Of a stretch of DNA of 64,000 nucleotides, positions 18,970-27,881 are shown piece after piece. The DNA comes from Coriobacteriia bacterium (GTDB lineage Bacteria; Actinomycetota; Coriobacteriia; Coriobacteriales; UMGS124), in assembly GCA_018368455.1 (NCBI GenBank), contig JAGZEG010000002.1:62001-126000 (forward strand), in the 5' to 3' direction. How positions within the stretch are numbered: position 1 is the stretch's first letter; every line of letters begins with the position of its first letter. Under the pieces are notes generated by a model. The model worked only from the letters and a program-made list of their open reading frames with translations. It was not told where the DNA came from and ran no database searches. The translations under genes and the position numbers were made by a program.

Positions 18970-20925
18970 TTATGCCGTGGCGCCGCCATCGGAGGTAGCG
19001 CTCGCGCCGGCATCGGCACTTGCGGAGCCGACGGAGCCGCTCACCTCGCCGTCCTGCGCCGTACCCGTCGCGTTCGCATCGGCAAACGCCGTCACCGTGC
19101 GCGTCGCTGCGCCGTCCTCGGGCTCTGCATAGGAGAACTCGATGTCGTCACCCACCTGGTACGTCACGATGGGCAGCAGGCCCGGCAGCGCAAAGTCGTA
19201 GATGACACCGGACTCGTCGCCCTCGAGCGTCACGTAGAAGTGCGAGTTGCCGTCGACGACGCCCTGCGCCATCGTCGCGATCGTGCCACTCGCCTGAGCA
19301 CTCACCTGGGTAACGGCCTGCTGCGCCGTCTCGTCATCAAGCATGCCCTGCTCGGCGAGGAGCTTGACGTAGTTCTCCTGCGTCTCGGCCACCGTGTCGC
19401 CGACGGCCACGTTCTGGTACTGCTGGATATTGACCATCGCATACTTCTTGACGAGGCCCGCGCCGTCCTTGAGCGCCATGAAGTACGTCGGCTGGTTCTC
19501 AATATTGAGTAGCAGGGGGAACGTCGCCGTGTACTTGAGGTTCTGGACCGCGCCCTCGGCAGACGACATGGCCGAGTCCTCCGTAGCGCCCGCCACGGAG
19601 AAGAAGCGCGAGTCACCCGTGCGCTGGTTCACGAGAATGAAGCCGATGATGGAGTTGTCGGCCGTGACGGAGCTCACGCCGGAGTACAGGTAGACGTCGT
19701 CGTTCTGGGCGATGTAGTTGTAGCCGAGGTTGCCGTCGGTGCCCGGCGTCGTGCGCACGACGTTCTTCTGGCCGAGCCAGGAGTTCAGCCAGCCGCCGGA
19801 GTACAGGCCGCTCCAGTTGTACTGCTTGATGAGCAGGTCGCTCGGGTAGGCGCGGTCAACCCACTGGGGGCAGTCCTCGATGGCATAGTCCTGCGTCTCG
19901 CCCGTGCTGGCGTTCACAAGCACGACGCGCTGAATCGTCGTGCCCTCGAACAGGCCGATCGTGCGCTTCTGCACGGGGAAGACCCACCACGGCGTGCCGT
20001 CCTCATCGATCTCGAACGACTTCTCGTCGAACATGTACGTGGGATACTTGAGCTGCACGTAGCGATCAATGTTGCGGGCAAGCGGCTCGCTCTCGGAGTA
20101 CTTGATGGGCTGCTCGAGCTTCACGACCTGCGCTTCCTGCGTCGTCATGTCAACGACAACGTAGGCGGGGATGCCCTCGGCGCGGTTCGTGAACCACTTG
20201 AAGAGATCGGCGTAGACGAGCGGGCTCACGCGCACCGGCTTGCCGTGGTAGTTGATCTGGCTGTATGCCGTTGAGATCTCGAACTGGCTCACATACTCGG
20301 GGATGGAGCCCATGGCGCGGTTGCCGAGCAAAATGGCAGAATCGCGGTCGATGACGGGCACCTCGGAGTAGTTGACCGGCTGGATGTCGGATGCGAAGTC
20401 GCCCTCCTGCGTCTCGAGGACCGTAGCGTAGCGCTCGGCGTTGCCCGGGATGATGGACATGCCCGTAAGGATGCCGACAACGTACGCCACGACAACGGCA
20501 CCGGGAATCACGAGCAGGCGACGCAGCAGCGTACGCTTAGACTCGCAGCGGATAGAGGCCACCCACAGAGCGCCAGCGACGAGTGCGGCGATAAGGATGA
20601 GCCAGCTCCACACCTGGGTGCTATGCAGGTTGATGGCCGGGTGGAACCACCAGTAGCAGAAAACGAGCACGATAACGGCAAGGATGCCGAGCACGATGAA
20701 CGCGCGCTTGCTCCACGTGGCGATCGTCTCCATAACGGAGGGACGAGGCTCGTGAGGAGGCTGGCCGTCAGAGCCGTCGCCGCCCGTCACCGTGGCGTCG
20801 ACGGGGATGGTGTTTGAGCCGTCCTGGCTCTGACCTTGCTGGCCCGAGCCGCCCTGGCCGGGAATCGGGAAGCCAAACAGGCTGCCAAAGAGGTCGTTGA
20901 GGTTGGGGCCCTGTCTGTCGCTCAC
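18970..20925 (-). CDS. Large exported membrane protein of unknown function
   Basis: 651 residues; I do not recognise the family. Residues 1-70 are Gly/Gln/Ser rich. Three membrane segments follow (about 80-100, 110-130 and 140-162), and then some 480 residues that must lie outside the cell. That domain contains ordered-looking, Tyr-rich segments such as PVIDRDSAILLGNRAMGSI, PTYMFDEKSFEIDEDG and GFILVNQRTGDSRFF, without catalytic motifs I can name. The end is Ala/Gly/Ser low complexity. The GTG start at 20925 has AGAGGAG eight bases upstream; a longer frame to 21039 lacks a site. It is divergent from the MATE gene. It is clearly a real gene by codon use and terminator. Confidence 0.85.
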   Translation of the reverse strand: MSDRQGPNLNDLFGSLFGFPIPGQGGSGQQGQSQDGSNTIPVDATVTGGDGSDGQPPHEPRPSVMETIATWSKRAFIVLGILAVIVLVFCYWWFHPAINLHSTQVWSWLILIAALVAGALWVASIRCESKRTLLRRLLVIPGAVVVAYVVGILTGMSIIPGNAERYATVLETQEGDFASDIQPVNYSEVPVIDRDSAILLGNRAMGSIPEYVSQFEISTAYSQINYHGKPVRVSPLVYADLFKWFTNRAEGIPAYVVVDMTTQEAQVVKLEQPIKYSESEPLARNIDRYVQLKYPTYMFDEKSFEIDEDGTPWWVFPVQKRTIGLFEGTTIQRVVLVNASTGETQDYAIEDCPQWVDRAYPSDLLIKQYNWSGLYSGGWLNSWLGQKNVVRTTPGTDGNLGYNYIAQNDDVYLYSGVSSVTADNSIIGFILVNQRTGDSRFFSVAGATEDSAMSSAEGAVQNLKYTATFPLLLNIENQPTYFMALKDGAGLVKKYAMVNIQQYQNVAVGDTVAETQENYVKLLAEQGMLDDETAQQAVTQVSAQASGTIATMAQGVVDGNSHFYVTLEGDESGVIYDFALPGLLPIVTYQVGDDIEFSYAEPEDGAATRTVTAFADANATGTAQDGEVSGSVGSASADAGASATSDGGATA

Positions 20926-21272
20926 GTAAGGTCTCCTCTGGTTTGTGGTTGGGGGCAGACGTATTGAACTTGTACCCACAGGCCGCACGTGTGTCGCATA
21001 CGCTACCCGGATATCTGAAATCTGACGTGGCCCTGACAAATGGCAGAAGATCCGCAGGCAGAGAGGTCACTCCCGTTTTGTCAGCGCAGCGTCAGGGCAA
21101 GCCGCTCGCAGAAAACCTCTCGAGAGCCAGTTGGTGAGCAACAGCCGGCCCTTCGGCGAAGTGCGGCGCAGCAGAGGCGCCCCATGGCTATAGTGTGCCA
21201 CGCAGGGTAACAAACGATGGGGCAGGCCACCACAAACCAAGGCCACGCCCCACCTGGCATCCAAGGAGCCCC
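20926..21272. other. Divergent intergenic region, no gene seen
   Basis: 347 nt between the leftward membrane protein and the rightward MATE exporter. It must hold both promoters, but I see no clear -35/-10 pair, hairpin or open frame with a ribosome binding site other than those of the flanking genes. Confidence 0.5.
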
Positions 21273-22715
21273 ATGGCACCGACAGCACCGCCATCTGCAT
21301 CCGCGTCCGACAAGCCCGCCGCCCGGCCGCGCGGCGACATGACGCGAGGCGCCATTCTGCCGACGCTCGTGCTGTTTGCCCTGCCGATGCTGGTGACAAA
21401 CTTCTTCCAGCAGTTCTACGTCACCGTGGACTCGATGATCCTCGGCCACTGGGCAGGCAACGTCGCGCTGGCAGCTGTCTCGAGCTGCGCCTATCTCATC
21501 TCGACGATCACGTGCTTCTTCTTCGGCGTCTCACTCGGTGCTGGCGTCGTGCTCGCCCAGCTCTTCGGCGCGCGTAACTACGCCCGCTTCGGTCGGGCCG
21601 TCTGGTCGGCCGGGGCGCTCGCCATAGCCGGCGGCCTCATCATGACAGCCGTCGCCTGGCTCATCTCCCGTCCGTGCCTGGCGCTCATGAACCTGCAGGG
21701 AGACGTGCTCGACGCAGGCACGCTCTATATGCGCACGTATGCGCTCAGCATGTTGCCGATGGTCATCTACAACATGGGATCCGCCGTATTCCGCTCGCGC
21801 GGCGACTCGCGCTCCCCCATGGTCATCCTCATCATCTCGTCGTTGTTCAATCTCGCGCTTGCCTACGTGTTCGTGGCCGTGCTCGACATGGGCGTGCTGG
21901 GAGCAGCCCTCGCCACGGCGCTGGCACAGACGCTGTCGGCCTGCATCACGCTCCTGCGCATCCGCAGCCAGCGCGAGCAGTTCTATATGGCAGGCACGAG
22001 GCCCACGATAGACGGCACCATCGTCCGCAAGATGCTGTCCATCGGCCTGCCCAACGGTGTGCAGCAAACGGTGATCTGCCTGTCGAGTGTCATCATATCG
22101 TCGCAGGTCAACCTCTATGGCATCGAGGCTATGGACGGATTCGGCGCCTACTCGAAGATCGATGGCTGGCTCTACATGCCCGTCGGCGCCATTCAGGGTG
22201 CCATCACGACGTTCGTGGGGCAAAACGTTGGCGCGCGGCGCTTTGACCGAGCCAAGCGCGGCGTGCTTGCCGGCGTCGGCGTCAACGTCGGCATCACGAT
22301 CGCGCTCGTGAGCGCCATGTGGGCACTGCGCTACCCCGTCCTCGGCATGTTCTCGCCCGACCCAGAGGTCGTGCGGCTCGGCATCCAGGCCATGTCCGTC
22401 ATCGTGCCGCTGTACTTCCTCTACGCGACGTACATGGGCATCGGCGGGTTGTTCTTCGGCGTGGGATCGACAGTCGTGCCGATGATCCTCGCCGTGGCGT
22501 TCATGTGTGTGCTGCGCATCGCCTGGGTGCTCGGTGTGCAGGCCGTGGCACCGGGTCTGCCGGGTATTTACGCGAGCTACCCCGTTGCCTGGGTGTTCAT
22601 GGTGACGGGCATGCTGGCGTACTATCGCTGGGGCACGTGGAAGTACAAGGACGAGATCCGCAGCGGCAAGAGCCTCGCGGAAAGAACGGCCGAGGCCTCG
22701 CCTACCACCAACTAG
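21273..22715 (+). CDS. MATE-family multidrug/metabolite exporter
   Basis: 480-residue transporter with twelve membrane helices in two homologous halves, exchanging Na+ or H+ for organic cations or metabolites. Typical segments are LPTLVLFALPMLVTNFFQQ, VDSMILGHWAGNVALAAV and, in the second half, SIGLPNGVQQTVICLSSV and GAITTFVGQNVGA. The ATG at 21273 is preceded by AAGGAG; the frame is open further upstream without a site. It converges with a tiny leftward ORF, overlapping it by four bases. Confidence 0.93.
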   Translation: MAPTAPPSASASDKPAARPRGDMTRGAILPTLVLFALPMLVTNFFQQFYVTVDSMILGHWAGNVALAAVSSCAYLISTITCFFFGVSLGAGVVLAQLFGARNYARFGRAVWSAGALAIAGGLIMTAVAWLISRPCLALMNLQGDVLDAGTLYMRTYALSMLPMVIYNMGSAVFRSRGDSRSPMVILIISSLFNLALAYVFVAVLDMGVLGAALATALAQTLSACITLLRIRSQREQFYMAGTRPTIDGTIVRKMLSIGLPNGVQQTVICLSSVIISSQVNLYGIEAMDGFGAYSKIDGWLYMPVGAIQGAITTFVGQNVGARRFDRAKRGVLAGVGVNVGITIALVSAMWALRYPVLGMFSPDPEVVRLGIQAMSVIVPLYFLYATYMGIGGLFFGVGSTVVPMILAVAFMCVLRIAWVLGVQAVAPGLPGIYASYPVAWVFMVTGMLAYYRWGTWKYKDEIRSGKSLAERTAEASPTTN

Positions 22716-22927
22716 CCGCGCTTCGAGCCCTGTCGAGAAATGCCGCCCTTGTGGCCGCACGCTTTGTTGGGGCCCATGCCCTTCTTGGCGCGGACGTCCA
22801 TGCCGCCCGCATGCCCAAAGCCGCGGCGGGCTTCCTTTTCGCTCAGGGCCCGCAGCCACGCCTCGCGCTGGGCGCGCGCGTCGCCGCCGTCCCCCGCCAC
22901 GGCCCGCCTCTGTCCGTCCTGGCTCAC
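22712..22927 (-). CDS. Small basic Gly-rich protein (71 residues), uncertain
   Basis: A short ORF whose GTG start overlaps the stop codon of the glycosyltransferase as GTGA, the same coupling seen for mazG-eno. The product is basic, with a charged N-terminal helix (DARAQREAWLRALSEKEA) and a Gly/Lys tail (GFGHAGG, GMGPNKACGHKGG, ending SKRG). I recognise no family. The coupling and tail support a real gene, but size and composition leave doubt. No terminator separates it from the convergent MATE gene. Confidence 0.4.
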   Translation of the reverse strand: MSQDGQRRAVAGDGGDARAQREAWLRALSEKEARRGFGHAGGMDVRAKKGMGPNKACGHKGGISRQGSKRG

Positions 22928-23961
22928 TGCAGCTCCTCTTCAACGATGTAGCGGGGCCGATGCTTCGACTCGAGGTATATCTTGCCGATGTACTCGCCCA
23001 CGACGCCGAGCGACACCATGACGAGGCCGCCGACGAACCAGATGGAGACCATGATGCTGCCCCACCCCGCCACGGCCCGTCCCGTCAGGGCGCTCACAAG
23101 CACATAGACGAGCATGATAAAGCTGACGAGCAGCGTGAGGGCGCCAGCGAGCGTGATGAGGTGGATCGGTCTGTCGCTAAACGACGTGATGCCGTTGAGC
23201 GCAAACGCCAGCATCTTCTTGAGCGGGTACTTCGACGTGCCGGCAAAGCGCGCCGCGCGGTCGTAGTAGAGGCGCTCCGTCTTAAATCCCAGCATCGGCA
23301 CGATGCCGCGCAAGAAAAGATTGACCTCCGAGTATTGCGAGAGCGCCTCGAGCGCCGGGCGACCCATGAGGCGGTAGTCGGCGTGGTCCGGCACCGTCTC
23401 CGCCCCGAGCAGGCGCATGAGCTTGTAGAACGCCTCGGCCGTCGAGCGCTTGGCCACCGTGTCCTTGTCGCGGCGCCGGCGCACGCCGTAGACGATCTGC
23501 GCACCGCTGTCCCAGGCCTCAACCATCTGCGGGATAAGACGCACGTCATCCTGCAGATCGGCATCGATGGAGATGGCAGCGTCGGCTCCGCGCCGCAGGG
23601 CAACCATGAGCCCACAGTACAGCGCGTTTTGGTGGCCGGCGTTATGCGCGAGCTTCACGCCCGCAAACAGGCCGTCACCAGCGGCATTCCGATGCAGCCC
23701 CTCGATCAGCTCCCACGTGGCGTCCGAGCTGCCGTCATCGACAAACAGCACGCGGCTCGCCGGGCCGATCGATCCGGCGGTACGCATCGCGCGCAGGATA
23801 TCGCCGAGGCGCCGCGCCGTCTCGGGCAGGACCTCCTGCTCGTTGTAGCAGGGCACGACGACATAGAGGGTCGGCGCATTCTGCACGCGGGAGGCCGTCT
23901 CGCCCACGGCAGGAGCCGTCCCCACCATCCCATCATCACCCACCGCCGCGCGCTTTTCCAT
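22924..23961 (-). CDS. GT2-family polyprenol-phosphate glycosyltransferase (GtrB/DPM1-like)
   Basis: 345 residues: a GT-A catalytic domain with PCYNEQEVLPET, DDGSSDATWE and the metal-binding DADLQDD, the RAARFAGTSKYPLKKM motif typical of GtrB/DpgT enzymes, then two C-terminal membrane helices (about 265-290 and 300-325). Such enzymes transfer a sugar from a nucleotide donor to undecaprenyl phosphate on the cytoplasmic face for later cell-surface decoration. The 30-residue N-terminal extension before the fold is unconserved. No flippase gene is adjacent. Downstream lies the small coupled ORF. Confidence 0.93.
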   Translation of the reverse strand: MEKRAAVGDDGMVGTAPAVGETASRVQNAPTLYVVVPCYNEQEVLPETARRLGDILRAMRTAGSIGPASRVLFVDDGSSDATWELIEGLHRNAAGDGLFAGVKLAHNAGHQNALYCGLMVALRRGADAAISIDADLQDDVRLIPQMVEAWDSGAQIVYGVRRRRDKDTVAKRSTAEAFYKLMRLLGAETVPDHADYRLMGRPALEALSQYSEVNLFLRGIVPMLGFKTERLYYDRAARFAGTSKYPLKKMLAFALNGITSFSDRPIHLITLAGALTLLVSFIMLVYVLVSALTGRAVAGWGSIMVSIWFVGGLVMVSLGVVGEYIGKIYLESKHRPRYIVEEELQ

Positions 23962-24087
23962 GGAGTAGCCCCATCCGTCAGCAGAGAAGCAGATCCCACC
24001 ACTATAGGAGGGCGCGCTGCGCCGTCCCCCACATGTGGCGTGTCTTTACCGAACTTCCGGCATGCTTAACGGGGCCTCGTGACCAGA

Positions 24088-24117
24088 CTACTCGTCAGCT
24101 CCGCCAAGCTCCTCGAG
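24088..24117 (-). repeat. Second copy of the mfd 3' end (direct repeat with 27852-27881)
   Basis: This 30-bp stretch matches the last ten codons of mfd, stop included, at 28 of 30 positions. Both copies read LEELGGADE then stop on the minus strand, and both differences are synonymous (GAG/GAA and GGA/GGG). The copy lies ten bases past the stop of the LuxR gene and belongs to no ORF with a start. With 27852-27881 it brackets the LuxR-flavoprotein module. Confidence 0.85.
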
Positions 24118-24127
24118 GAGCAGACTG

Positions 24128-25585
24128 CTAGCATCGCCGTGCCTGAGACTCCAGCACCAGCTCGATAAGCTCCTGCTGAGAACGGATGCCCATCTTCTGA
24201 TAGATATGCTTGACGTGCGTTCGCACCGTATTGTGCGAGATGTGCAGGTCTTCTTGCATAAAGGGGACGTTGCGGCCGCGCGCAAGATGGCGCAGAACGT
24301 CGCGCTCTCGATTCGTTAAGCCATACGTGACAGCCAGCTTTTCGCAGCACGCCGCAAATGCCTCCCCAGTGCCGTCGTCATCATGCGACACAACGGGCAT
24401 CGGGGGCTGTCGCACGTTGCTCACCGCCTCTTCGAAGCTAAAGCCCTGGAGCAACACTAGGCTGAATGCGGTGAAAAGCAGCGTCAACAGTGCCACGATC
24501 GGTATAAATGCGGCGGAGTCGGTGGCGAGAAGCGACCCGAACAGCGTTCCTATGCCCGTTCCCGCCAACACGCCCGCCTGCATGATGCCAATGCCCCAAG
24601 CGCTCGTCAGCAGACTTGCCGCCGGGCTACGATATCCGATAACAGCAAGCCCATACCGCGCAAAAACAACGAACAGATCGGCGCCAGACGTGAGCAGAGC
24701 GTTGGGCGCAGAGCTGCCAACAAGCTGTGGCACCAGCATGGCAAGCAATCCAGATATCACAAGCAGTGTCGACCCCTGGTACAGGACGTCTGCAGACACG
24801 ATACGTCGACGCGCCGCGCACCACAGCGCGACGATCACGAGGGGCACCATCACCAGCGGAGCTTGAACTGCCACACCCATCGAGGCGTTGAACGTGAGCG
24901 ACAGCCCATAGGCAACCCGCAATACGAACATCGCCACAAAAAAGCGATGTGAGAACGGCAGGAATGCGCCAGGCTCCGTCACCGCATGATCACGGGCCGC
25001 CCCTCCCGCCGCGCTGGCATCGCCCCAGCGCCCAAGCGCTTGCCTGATGACCGGCCATCCGGTAGCGAGAAAAAGCAGAGGCACTGCCAGGTAGAGGCCA
25101 AATCCCCACGCAAACGGGAGGACGCTCAGAGCGCCCTCCGGCACATACGCAGCAATGAGAGCGCATACAAGCATCGGCAGAGAGCGCGCTGGCCCTATAG
25201 TTGTTAGCGCCATGGCAGCCAGGAGCTCGGCAGATGCCCGTGCGATGCCAAACACAATGGCTCCAACCGCAATGACACCCGGTGCCCTCACTGCCAGAGC
25301 GATGGCGAGCAGGCATGCCCCAAGAGCCAAACCAGAAACGGTGGCTCCCAGTATCCGACGCTCCGACAGCACGCGGGACCAGCGATACGCCAGCAGCGCG
25401 ATGACGAAGTAAAGAACAAGCGACGACAAGCTCACCGCCTCGCGCAGGTATGTATGCACGCCGAGGTAGAGCGGATACGCGTACGTATTAATGAGCCGCA
25501 CCTCGAAGAAGCCCAGCGCGAGAGTCGCAAAGATCCTTACAAGAGTTCGAATCTCGCCCACCTTGATATCCGTCAGGCCAGTCAC
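24128..25585 (-). CDS. LuxR-type regulator with multiple membrane segments
   Basis: 485 residues with the same architecture as the regulator at 11521: about twelve hydrophobic helices and a C-terminal GerE helix-turn-helix (YGLTNRERDVLRHLARGRN, then DLHISHNTVRTHVKHIYQKMGI). The GTG at 25585 has GGGGAGG five bases upstream; the frame stays open to 25840 but without a site. Codon use is visibly less GC-biased than in neighbours. It is divergent from the flavoprotein at 25826, its probable target, and the pair is bracketed by the duplicated mfd tail. Confidence 0.9.
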   Translation of the reverse strand: MTGLTDIKVGEIRTLVRIFATLALGFFEVRLINTYAYPLYLGVHTYLREAVSLSSLVLYFVIALLAYRWSRVLSERRILGATVSGLALGACLLAIALAVRAPGVIAVGAIVFGIARASAELLAAMALTTIGPARSLPMLVCALIAAYVPEGALSVLPFAWGFGLYLAVPLLFLATGWPVIRQALGRWGDASAAGGAARDHAVTEPGAFLPFSHRFFVAMFVLRVAYGLSLTFNASMGVAVQAPLVMVPLVIVALWCAARRRIVSADVLYQGSTLLVISGLLAMLVPQLVGSSAPNALLTSGADLFVVFARYGLAVIGYRSPAASLLTSAWGIGIMQAGVLAGTGIGTLFGSLLATDSAAFIPIVALLTLLFTAFSLVLLQGFSFEEAVSNVRQPPMPVVSHDDDGTGEAFAACCEKLAVTYGLTNRERDVLRHLARGRNVPFMQEDLHISHNTVRTHVKHIYQKMGIRSQQELIELVLESQARRC

Positions 25586-25647
25586 GACGCCTCCCCTCGA
25601 CAGGCCACACCGCCCCCAGTCGATATATCTTCTAAAAGCGCATGTCC

Positions 25648-25712
25648 TCACCCAGCCTGAGTGATTCTCTCGCCCTACGCATCTGAGCTGGGATATCCCC
25701 GCGACTGGGTGA
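25648..25712. promoter_or_regulatory. Inverted TCACCCAG/CTGGGTGA pair in the divergent promoter
   Basis: TCACCCAG at 25648-25655 and its reverse complement at 25705-25712 lie between the LuxR gene and the flavoprotein gene. Near each is a related TGATTCTC/TGATTTTC run. They are candidate operator half-sites, analogous in placement to 11341-11439 but of different sequence. Confidence 0.4.
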
Positions 25713-25825
25713 TTTTCCACACCGGCGTTCTGCTCATGATACTCGCACGGCATCGCGACGGACGAGGCGCGTCTCGCCGCCATGCCCGCCGCAAAGCAAG
25801 CACGCCAACATGAAAGGGGATCCGC

Positions 25826-27766
25826 ATGGACATGACCCACACGCTCTCCGTCGATCGCCGGGGCTTCGTCAAACTCTCTATTGCGGGCGCCATCTGCGCC
25901 ACCGTCTCGGGAAGCGCCATCTCACGGAAGCACAGCCGCGCCTTCGCTTCCGACGCAGGGCCCTCGTATAAGCCCGGCACGTATCGAGGCACGGGGCGCG
26001 GACGAGGAGGCGAGCTCGTCGTAGAGGCCACATTCAGCGAGAACGCTCTGACCAGTCTGGAGGTCGTCTCGCACAACGAGACGCGCTACATCTCTGACAT
26101 GGCCATCGCCGAGCTGCCCGGCCGCATCGTCGAGTACCAGTCGCTTGGCCTCGACGGCATCACGGGCGCCACGCTAACGAGCTATGCCATTTTCCAGGCA
26201 ACGGCAGACTGTGTAGAGCAGGCAGGTGGCGACCCGTCGGCGCTCGAGAAGGTACCCGGTCCCGAGAAAAGCACCGCCACCGAGGAGCTCGATGCCGACA
26301 TCGTCATCGTCGGCGCAGGCGCCAGCGGCATGGCCGCCGCAATAGCGGCAGCTCAAGAAGGAGCCTCCAACGTCGTCGTCCTGGAAAAGACGTCGAATAT
26401 TGGAGGCAACGCCCTGGTAAGCGGCGGGTACATGCACTACATCAATGCGCCGGTCGAGCTGCGCGTCGACAACAACGAGGGCTATACCGCCCTTTTCTCC
26501 GAGACGATGCAGCGCGCCGCCGATGCCGGCATCGACCAGGATCTGCTCGACAAGATCCAGGCAGACTACGACGCCTGGAACGCCGAGGGGTCAGGCAAGG
26601 TCTTTGATTCGGCAGAGTTCATGGCGCTCGACTACTACCTCGCCAACGGCGGCACATTCGAGAAGTGGCTCGCCTATGCACCTCATGTCGTCGAGCTGGA
26701 CACCTGGCTCGACGAGATGGGATTCAGCTGGAAGAAGCTCACCGGCATCGTCGGCTACCCGTGGCCGCGCCACTCCGGCTCGACAACGGGCAAGTGCGGC
26801 GAGGGCTTCTTCGACCTCTTCTCAAAGGAGCTGGACACGGCCGACCTGCCCATCACCCTCATCCCGCTCACGAGTGCAACCGAGCTCATCGTACAGGACG
26901 GAGCAGTCACGGGCGTTGTAGGCGTTCACGATGACGGCACGACCTATCGCATCACGTCCAAGCGCGGCGTCATCCTCGCCTCCGGAGGCTACTCGGGCAA
27001 CCCCAAGATGCTCAAGCAATACAACACGTATTGGGATTGGACCGACGACACGATCATCCCCACGACGAACGCGTATGGCCACACGGGCGACGGCATCACG
27101 ATGGCACTCGCGGCAGGCGGCCAGACTGCCTATATGGAAAAGCCCATGGTCTTCCCCTATGCCGACCGCAAGGACTTTTCGACGGAGACAATTGTGGGCG
27201 ACACGAGCTGCTGCCTGTTCGTAAACGCAGATGGCAAGCGTTTCGTCAACGAGTCTGCCGACCGCTACACTATGTCTCAGGCAATGATGAAGCAGCCGGG
27301 CGGCTTCGCCTTCATCATTAGCGACCGCAAGAACAGCCTCATCACCGACGAGGGCGTCACCCCCTACGGCGCCGACGAAGAGTTCCTTATCGAGAACGGC
27401 CAGCTGTTCCGCGCCGACACGCTTGCCGAACTCGCAACAAAGATCGAGGTGGACCCCGCCGCGCTCGAAGAAACGGTCGCCGCGTACAACAAGATGGCCG
27501 AAACCGGCACCGACGAGCAATTCGGCCGCACGGTGTTCAACGAGGATGCCCCCATCGACGAGGGCCCGTTCTATGCCTCCCCACGCGCCTGGGCTGCCCA
27601 CATCACGCTGGGCGGCATCGTCGTGGACGACGAGTACCGTGCTCTCGACGAGACGGGTGCGCCGATCGAGGGCTTGCGCTGCGTGGGAGAGCTGGTCGCA
27701 GAACGCTCGGGCACGCACTGCATGTGCACGGGTCTGTACGCGGCGCGCCAGGTCTTTGCCCAGTAG
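25826..27766 (+). CDS. Exported flavoprotein reductase with FMN-binding and FAD domains
   Basis: 646 residues. The N-terminus has a Tat-like RR motif (DRRGFVKL, Arg11-12) and a short hydrophobic stretch. Residues 50-125 form an FMN-binding domain ending in ITGATLTS near 112, where the threonine takes covalent FMN. From about 153 an FAD-binding fumarate-reductase-like domain begins (DADIVIVGAGASGMAAAI). The full fumarate set is absent: YPWPRHSGSTTGKCGEG replaces the HRP region, though HITLGG is kept. It probably reduces another organic acceptor with electrons passed from FMN to FAD. AAAGGGG precedes the ATG. Paired with the divergent LuxR gene. Confidence 0.9.
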   Translation: MDMTHTLSVDRRGFVKLSIAGAICATVSGSAISRKHSRAFASDAGPSYKPGTYRGTGRGRGGELVVEATFSENALTSLEVVSHNETRYISDMAIAELPGRIVEYQSLGLDGITGATLTSYAIFQATADCVEQAGGDPSALEKVPGPEKSTATEELDADIVIVGAGASGMAAAIAAAQEGASNVVVLEKTSNIGGNALVSGGYMHYINAPVELRVDNNEGYTALFSETMQRAADAGIDQDLLDKIQADYDAWNAEGSGKVFDSAEFMALDYYLANGGTFEKWLAYAPHVVELDTWLDEMGFSWKKLTGIVGYPWPRHSGSTTGKCGEGFFDLFSKELDTADLPITLIPLTSATELIVQDGAVTGVVGVHDDGTTYRITSKRGVILASGGYSGNPKMLKQYNTYWDWTDDTIIPTTNAYGHTGDGITMALAAGGQTAYMEKPMVFPYADRKDFSTETIVGDTSCCLFVNADGKRFVNESADRYTMSQAMMKQPGGFAFIISDRKNSLITDEGVTPYGADEEFLIENGQLFRADTLAELATKIEVDPAALEETVAAYNKMAETGTDEQFGRTVFNEDAPIDEGPFYASPRAWAAHITLGGIVVDDEYRALDETGAPIEGLRCVGELVAERSGTHCMCTGLYAARQVFAQ

Positions 27767-27797
27767 CCAGAGCTCGGAATTCAGCCCGTTCTAGCAT

Positions 27798-27838
27798 GCG
27801 GCCTCACCCCTCATCCATCAGGCAGGGGGCGAGGCCGC
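27798..27838. terminator. Terminator between convergent flavoprotein and mfd
   Basis: GCGGCCTCACCCC (27798-27810) pairs with 27826-27838, with one mismatch, 32 bases after the flavoprotein stop; CGCTTTCCTTT follows on the plus strand. Confidence 0.7.
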
Positions 27839-27851
27839 CGCTTTCCTTTCG

Positions 27852-27881
27852 CTACTCGTCAGCCCCGCCAAGCTCTTCGAG
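27852..27881 (-). repeat. mfd 3' end, native copy of the 30-bp direct repeat
   Basis: The last ten codons of mfd. They are repeated in the same orientation at 24088-24117 with two synonymous differences. The segment between the copies carries one regulator and one reductase gene. Confidence 0.85.
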
